From NCBI RefSeq assembly GCF_020740795.1, contig NC_067287.1:12353501-12417500 (forward strand): a DNA stretch of 64,000 bases, in the 5' to 3' direction. The notes under the pieces are model-generated. The model did not search any database. It was not told the origin of the DNA and saw nothing but the letters and a program-made list of their open reading frames with translations. Positions 60,745-64,000 of this stretch are shown here, piece after piece (the first letter of the stretch is position 1; every line of letters begins with the position of its first letter). The stretch comes from Apus apus (taxonomy: Eukaryota > Chordata > Aves > Apodiformes > Apodidae). A program made the translations under genes and the position numbers.

Positions 60745-61552
60745 TATAGAGTTTGGGTTGGACGGGACCCTAATGATCACCAAGTTCCAACCCCTCTGCA
60801 TGGGCAGGGGTACACCTTCCACTAGACAGAGTTGCTTAAAGCCCTGTTCAACCTGGCCTTGAACACCTCCAGAGAGGGGACATCCACAGCCTTCCTGGGC
60901 AACCTGTTCCAATGCCTCACTGCCCTCACAGTAAAGAATCCCTTCCTAATGTCTAACCTAAAGCTATTCTCTTCCAGTTTAAAACCATTACCCCTTGTCC
61001 TATCACTACACACCCTGGTAAAAAGCCGCTTCCCAGCTTTCCTTCAGGCCCCCTTCAGATACTGGAAGACCCCTGTAAGGTCTTCTTGAGCCTTCTCTTC
61101 ATTCTTTTCTCCAGGCTGAACAGGAGAGCCTCATAGAAGAGGTGTTCCAGCCTGCAGATCATCTTTGTGGCCCTCCTCTAGACTTGCTCCAAGAGCTCTG
61201 TCCTTCCTGTGTTCAGGGCTCCACAACTGGACACAGTACTCCGGGTGGGGTCTCACAAGTGCAGAGTAGAGGGACAGGATCACCTCCTTCGACCTGCTGG
61301 CCAGGCTGTGGTTGGCTTTCAGAGCTGCAAGTGCATGTTGCCTACTCGTGTTGAGCAACATGTTGACCAACAACCCCAGGTCCTTCTCAAGGCTGTTCTC
61401 AATCTATTCTCTGCCCAGCCTGTATTTGTCCTTGGGGTTGCCCCAAGCCCAATGCAGGACCTTGCACTTGGCCTTGTTGAACTTCATGAGGTTGACATGG
61501 GCCTACCTCTCAAGCCTGTCAAGGTCCTTCTGAATGGCCTCCCTTCCCTCTA
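60745..61552 (-). mobile_element. CR1 retroposon, 3' half, minus orientation
   Basis: About 800 bp that reads as the reverse complement of a CR1 LINE. Landmarks on the plus strand are GGGTTGGACGGGACC, CTAGACAGAGTTGCT, AACCTGGCCTTGAACACCTC, CAACCTGTTCCAATGCCTCA, CCATTACCCCTTGTCCTATC and, near the left edge of the reverse transcriptase region, CCTTGCACTTGGCCTTGTTG. In translation the minus strand shows RHWNRLPRKAVDVPSLEVFK and VRPHPEYCVQLWSP, typical of the C-terminal part of CR1 ORF2. Several frame breaks and internal deletions make it inactive. Confidence 0.92.
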
Positions 61553-61770
61553 GTGATCAGACACTTGAACATCCTGGCCAGGGAAGTGGTGGAGTCGCCA
61601 TACTTGGATGTAAATGAACAACTTCAGGGCATGCTCTACCAGCTGAGATTGTAGGTTGTGTTGTGGTTTTTTTTGGGATGTGGTTTTGTGTGGTTTTTTT
61701 TTTTTTTTTTTTTTTTTCCCTGTGGTGATCTTAGAGGTCCTTTCCGACCATGGCTATTCTGTGATTCTCC
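61553..61770 (+). mobile_element. CR1 3'-terminal fragment, plus orientation, inside the CR1 cluster
   Basis: GGCCAGGGAAGTGGTGGAGT, then CGCCATACTTGGATGTAAAT and, after a T-rich expansion, GTGATCTTAGAGGTCCTTTC and TATTCTGTGATTCT, is the last about 200 bp of a CR1, ending in the usual ATTCTGTGATTCT tail. Orientation is opposite to the flanking CR1 pieces. Confidence 0.8.
61694..61717. repeat. Poly-T run (24)
   Basis: 24 consecutive T residues within the plus-oriented CR1 tail, preceded by GGTTTTTTTTGGG/GGTTTTGTG units. Probably a local expansion. Confidence 0.95.
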
Positions 61771-62205
61771 TACAGGGGGCAGATCTTACATTTCCAAGGC
61801 TCTGCCTCTGCCTTCTGTGACCCGGACACCCGGACGGTGTGACCAGAGAGCCCTTACCAGTGAAGACTGAGGCAAAAAAGTTGTTTAATACCTCAGCCAT
61901 CTCCATATCCTGCCTGACTTCTGTTTTCTTCTGCAGAGGGTCCATGTTTTCCCTACTCTGCCTCCTATCACTGATGTACCTGCAGAAACCTTTCTTACTA
62001 CCCTTCATGTCCCTGGCCAGGTTTAACTCTCTCTGGGCTTTAGCTTTCTGAACCTGATCCCTGGCTTCTCAGACAACTTATTGGTATTTCTTCCAGGCTG
62101 CCTGTCCCTGCTTTCACCCTCTGGAGACTTTATTCATCTAAGAGTGTCCAGGAGCTCTTTGTTCATCCATGCAGATCTTCTGGCATTCTTGCCTGCCTTA
62201 ATAAG
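61771..62205 (-). mobile_element. CR1 ORF2 fragment, between endonuclease and reverse transcriptase, minus orientation
   Basis: The minus strand encodes [20 protein letters not shown] and [15 protein letters not shown], the conserved CR1 ORF2 segment just before the reverse transcriptase. The frame is open for 84 codons (62008-61754) and then runs into unrelated sequence. To the right, homology continues with CCATGCAGATCTTCTGGCAT to about 62205. The reverse transcriptase core expected between this piece and 61552 is missing. Confidence 0.85.
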
Positions 62206-63729
62206 ACCTGACATTTCTAATTAGGTCTGATTTATGAAAAATGGGTCTAACTTTGTTCTTGATTGTTTAGATTGCTCCCCCTGACCTCCCCCCAGCTCTT
62301 CCTTGTGAGCAGGAGGGATCAAGGACAGTCCTGGAGCCAGCTCTGGAGAGGCTGGGCTGGGCACATGTCTCTCCCTCTGCAGCTCTGCCAGTGCACTTCA
62401 GCTCCGATTTACACTCCTGCTGTTTGAGCTCTGTGCTGGGCAGGAGCTCAATCTGCAGAGACTTCTAATCACTCAGAGCTCCCATGATGTGGAGAGACAG
62501 TCACGCTTCTTTTCACTGAAGACTTAAATAAGAGCTGATCCCAGCTTCCATAGGCAAAATATTTATGCACCAGTTCACTGAAACTTATTCTCTGTCCCCT
62601 TCCCCTTAAGAATCTTCGTACTTGTCTCTAGCTTTTCCCAGATGTGGATTTTTCTTTATTTGCTGTGTCTTGTCTCACTACAGTGGGCTTTCTCCAGTGA
62701 TCCGAGTCTGGGGTGGGTCTTAACATACCCACATTGTGCTTCTTGCTGCTCCCCTTCATGTTGCTCCCTGAAGCTTATTTATTAGCATGGGCTCTAAAGC
62801 AGCCTTGTCCCTCTCTTTCCAGACTATTTCTTGTTTGTACCAGTGTGGGATAAGCAGCTCTGTGCAGTCTGTTGCCTGAGAGTGTGGGATATACTGTAGT
62901 GTACTGGGGCACTGGGAAGTTTGAGACAAAGGTGGGACAGTGCAAGGTCCTGTAGACCAGTTGGAGATAAACATGGAGCCTATCTTTTATCTGGCTAGTC
63001 CACATTAAAAATAGAATTAAACCTTAGTATTTTGTTTGAAACCCTTGGTGGGGAAAGGTGGTTCCTTGAGAACCATGGGCAACAGTGTTGTTTGTATGAA
63101 CCAGGCAGAGAGCTCCCATCAGATACAGCAGGAAGGTCCCTTCCGAGCCTCTGATGTGTGTGTGAGAAAAAGGTTTGATCTTTCCACCAGCCTTCTCCTG
63201 GGAAGGCTGGATCCAAACCAGCACAGTTTACATGCCCTAGAAAATACTGCCTGTTGGAGGTGAGAGTATACCTGAACAATGTTTGATAGTCTCCTTGCCT
63301 TTGTCCAGTAATGACCCTACCAGCCTTTTTTTAAAGCAGGTTGTCCCTGCTGCTGTATAGCATGGAAGCAATTTCTATAAACCAACACAGTACAAACACC
63401 AATAACAGAGTGAAGAGCAGCTCATCTCTTTAATTTTTAGGCTAGAATCTTGACTTTCCTGTACTTATAATGCATGGACCACTAATTCTTCTGAATTGGA
63501 AATAAGACCTTCTCCAGTGTCACAGCCTGGGTAGGTCATTGTTTGAGGGCTTACAATGCTGTTTTGACACCACTTCCTATGTTAGGTCCTGAGGGTGGGT
63601 CCCTCACATCCAGCAAGAGATTTAAATTGTGTTTTATGCAGGTTTCAGTAGTTCATGTACTATAGGGGCTGAGGGAACAGTCCTAGGCTCATTTTTTGCC
63701 ATGAGCAGATAGTATTTTCACTTGGAGTA
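62206..63729 (+). other. CLASP1: CLASP1 intron 8, distal part
   Basis: Unique-looking intronic sequence between CR1 fragments. Short open frames on both strands (62756-63279) show no homology that I recognise. No exon, RNA gene or regulatory element is supported. Confidence 0.6.
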
Positions 63730-63900
63730 TGGTGAGCGAAACACTGGAACAAGCTTCCCAGAGGGTTTCTATCCTTGGAGACTTTTAAAGCTTGGCCTCA
63801 TGGGGTTCTGAGCAATACAATTTTGTATTTGTTTTTGTATTTGTTATTTGTATTTATCCTGCTTTTGGAAGGAGGTTGGATTCCTTGATTGCCAGTGTTA
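63730..63900 (+). mobile_element. CR1 3'-end fragment split by a simple repeat
   Basis: ACACTGGAACAAGCTTCCCA, then GAGGGTTTCTATCCTTGGAG and, further on, CCTGCTTTTGGAAGGAGGTT and GGATTCCTTGAT, follow the CR1 3' consensus. A (TTTGTATTTG)-type tract at about 63818-63857 interrupts it. Confidence 0.7.
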
Positions 63901-64000
63901 TTTGAGATGATGTTTGTTACTGAACACTTCCGTTTACCAAGGGTGCTAACAGGGCTAAAGGCAGAAGAAAATGTGACCTCAGTTAACAACACAACCTGAT
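63901..64000 (+). other. CLASP1: End of window, still CLASP1 intron 8
   Basis: Unremarkable sequence. The CLASP1 gene continues beyond the window. Confidence 0.7.

Overview
This is vertebrate nuclear DNA, most probably from a bird. It holds the 5' part of CLASP1 (CLIP-associating protein 1), read left to right. The split coding exons, GT-AG introns of 87 bp to 31 kb, two CpG islands and very low repeat content point to a bird. The recognisable interspersed repeats are nearly all CR1 retroposons with the usual avian 3' ends. The species cannot be told from the sequence.

Layout: bases 1-1180 are upstream sequence with no gene that I can support. A CpG island at about 1190-2790 contains the promoter and a non-coding first exon that ends at the donor at 2292/2293. 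Intron 1 runs to 14258. Exon 2 (14259-14733) carries a long 5' UTR with upstream ORFs and then the CLASP1 start codon at 14539. After a 31 kb intron, exons 3-8 lie at 45982-46060, 46293-46396, 46824-46915, 47003-47078, 49764-49861 and 50934-51001. Joined in phase, they give an uninterrupted 237-residue N-terminus, which is the complete TOG1 (HEAT-repeat) domain. The window then stays in intron 8 to its end; TOG2, TOG3 and the C-terminal domain lie beyond it.

The second gene is an RNA gene. On the minus strand inside intron 2, in a second CpG island, lies a full-length U4atac snRNA (about 44714-44829), a core component of the minor (U12-type) spliceosome. It has the U6atac-pairing segments, the k-turn 5' stem-loop, a GC-rich 3' stem-loop and an Sm site. 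About 227 bp upstream is a perfect octamer beside a ZNF143/SPH-like element, where a distal sequence element is expected for a Pol II snRNA gene. Human RNU4ATAC also lies antisense inside CLASP1, so the nested arrangement appears to be ancient.

Other points: a candidate alternative first exon at about 55.9 kb could give a CLASP1 form lacking TOG1; a 50-codon upstream ORF sits in frame just before the CLASP1 ATG; exon 8 has a tandem splice donor; and a rearranged cluster of CR1 pieces occupies 60.7-62.2 kb. No CRISPR, operon, phage or other prokaryotic feature is present. Most long open frames in the introns look like chance.
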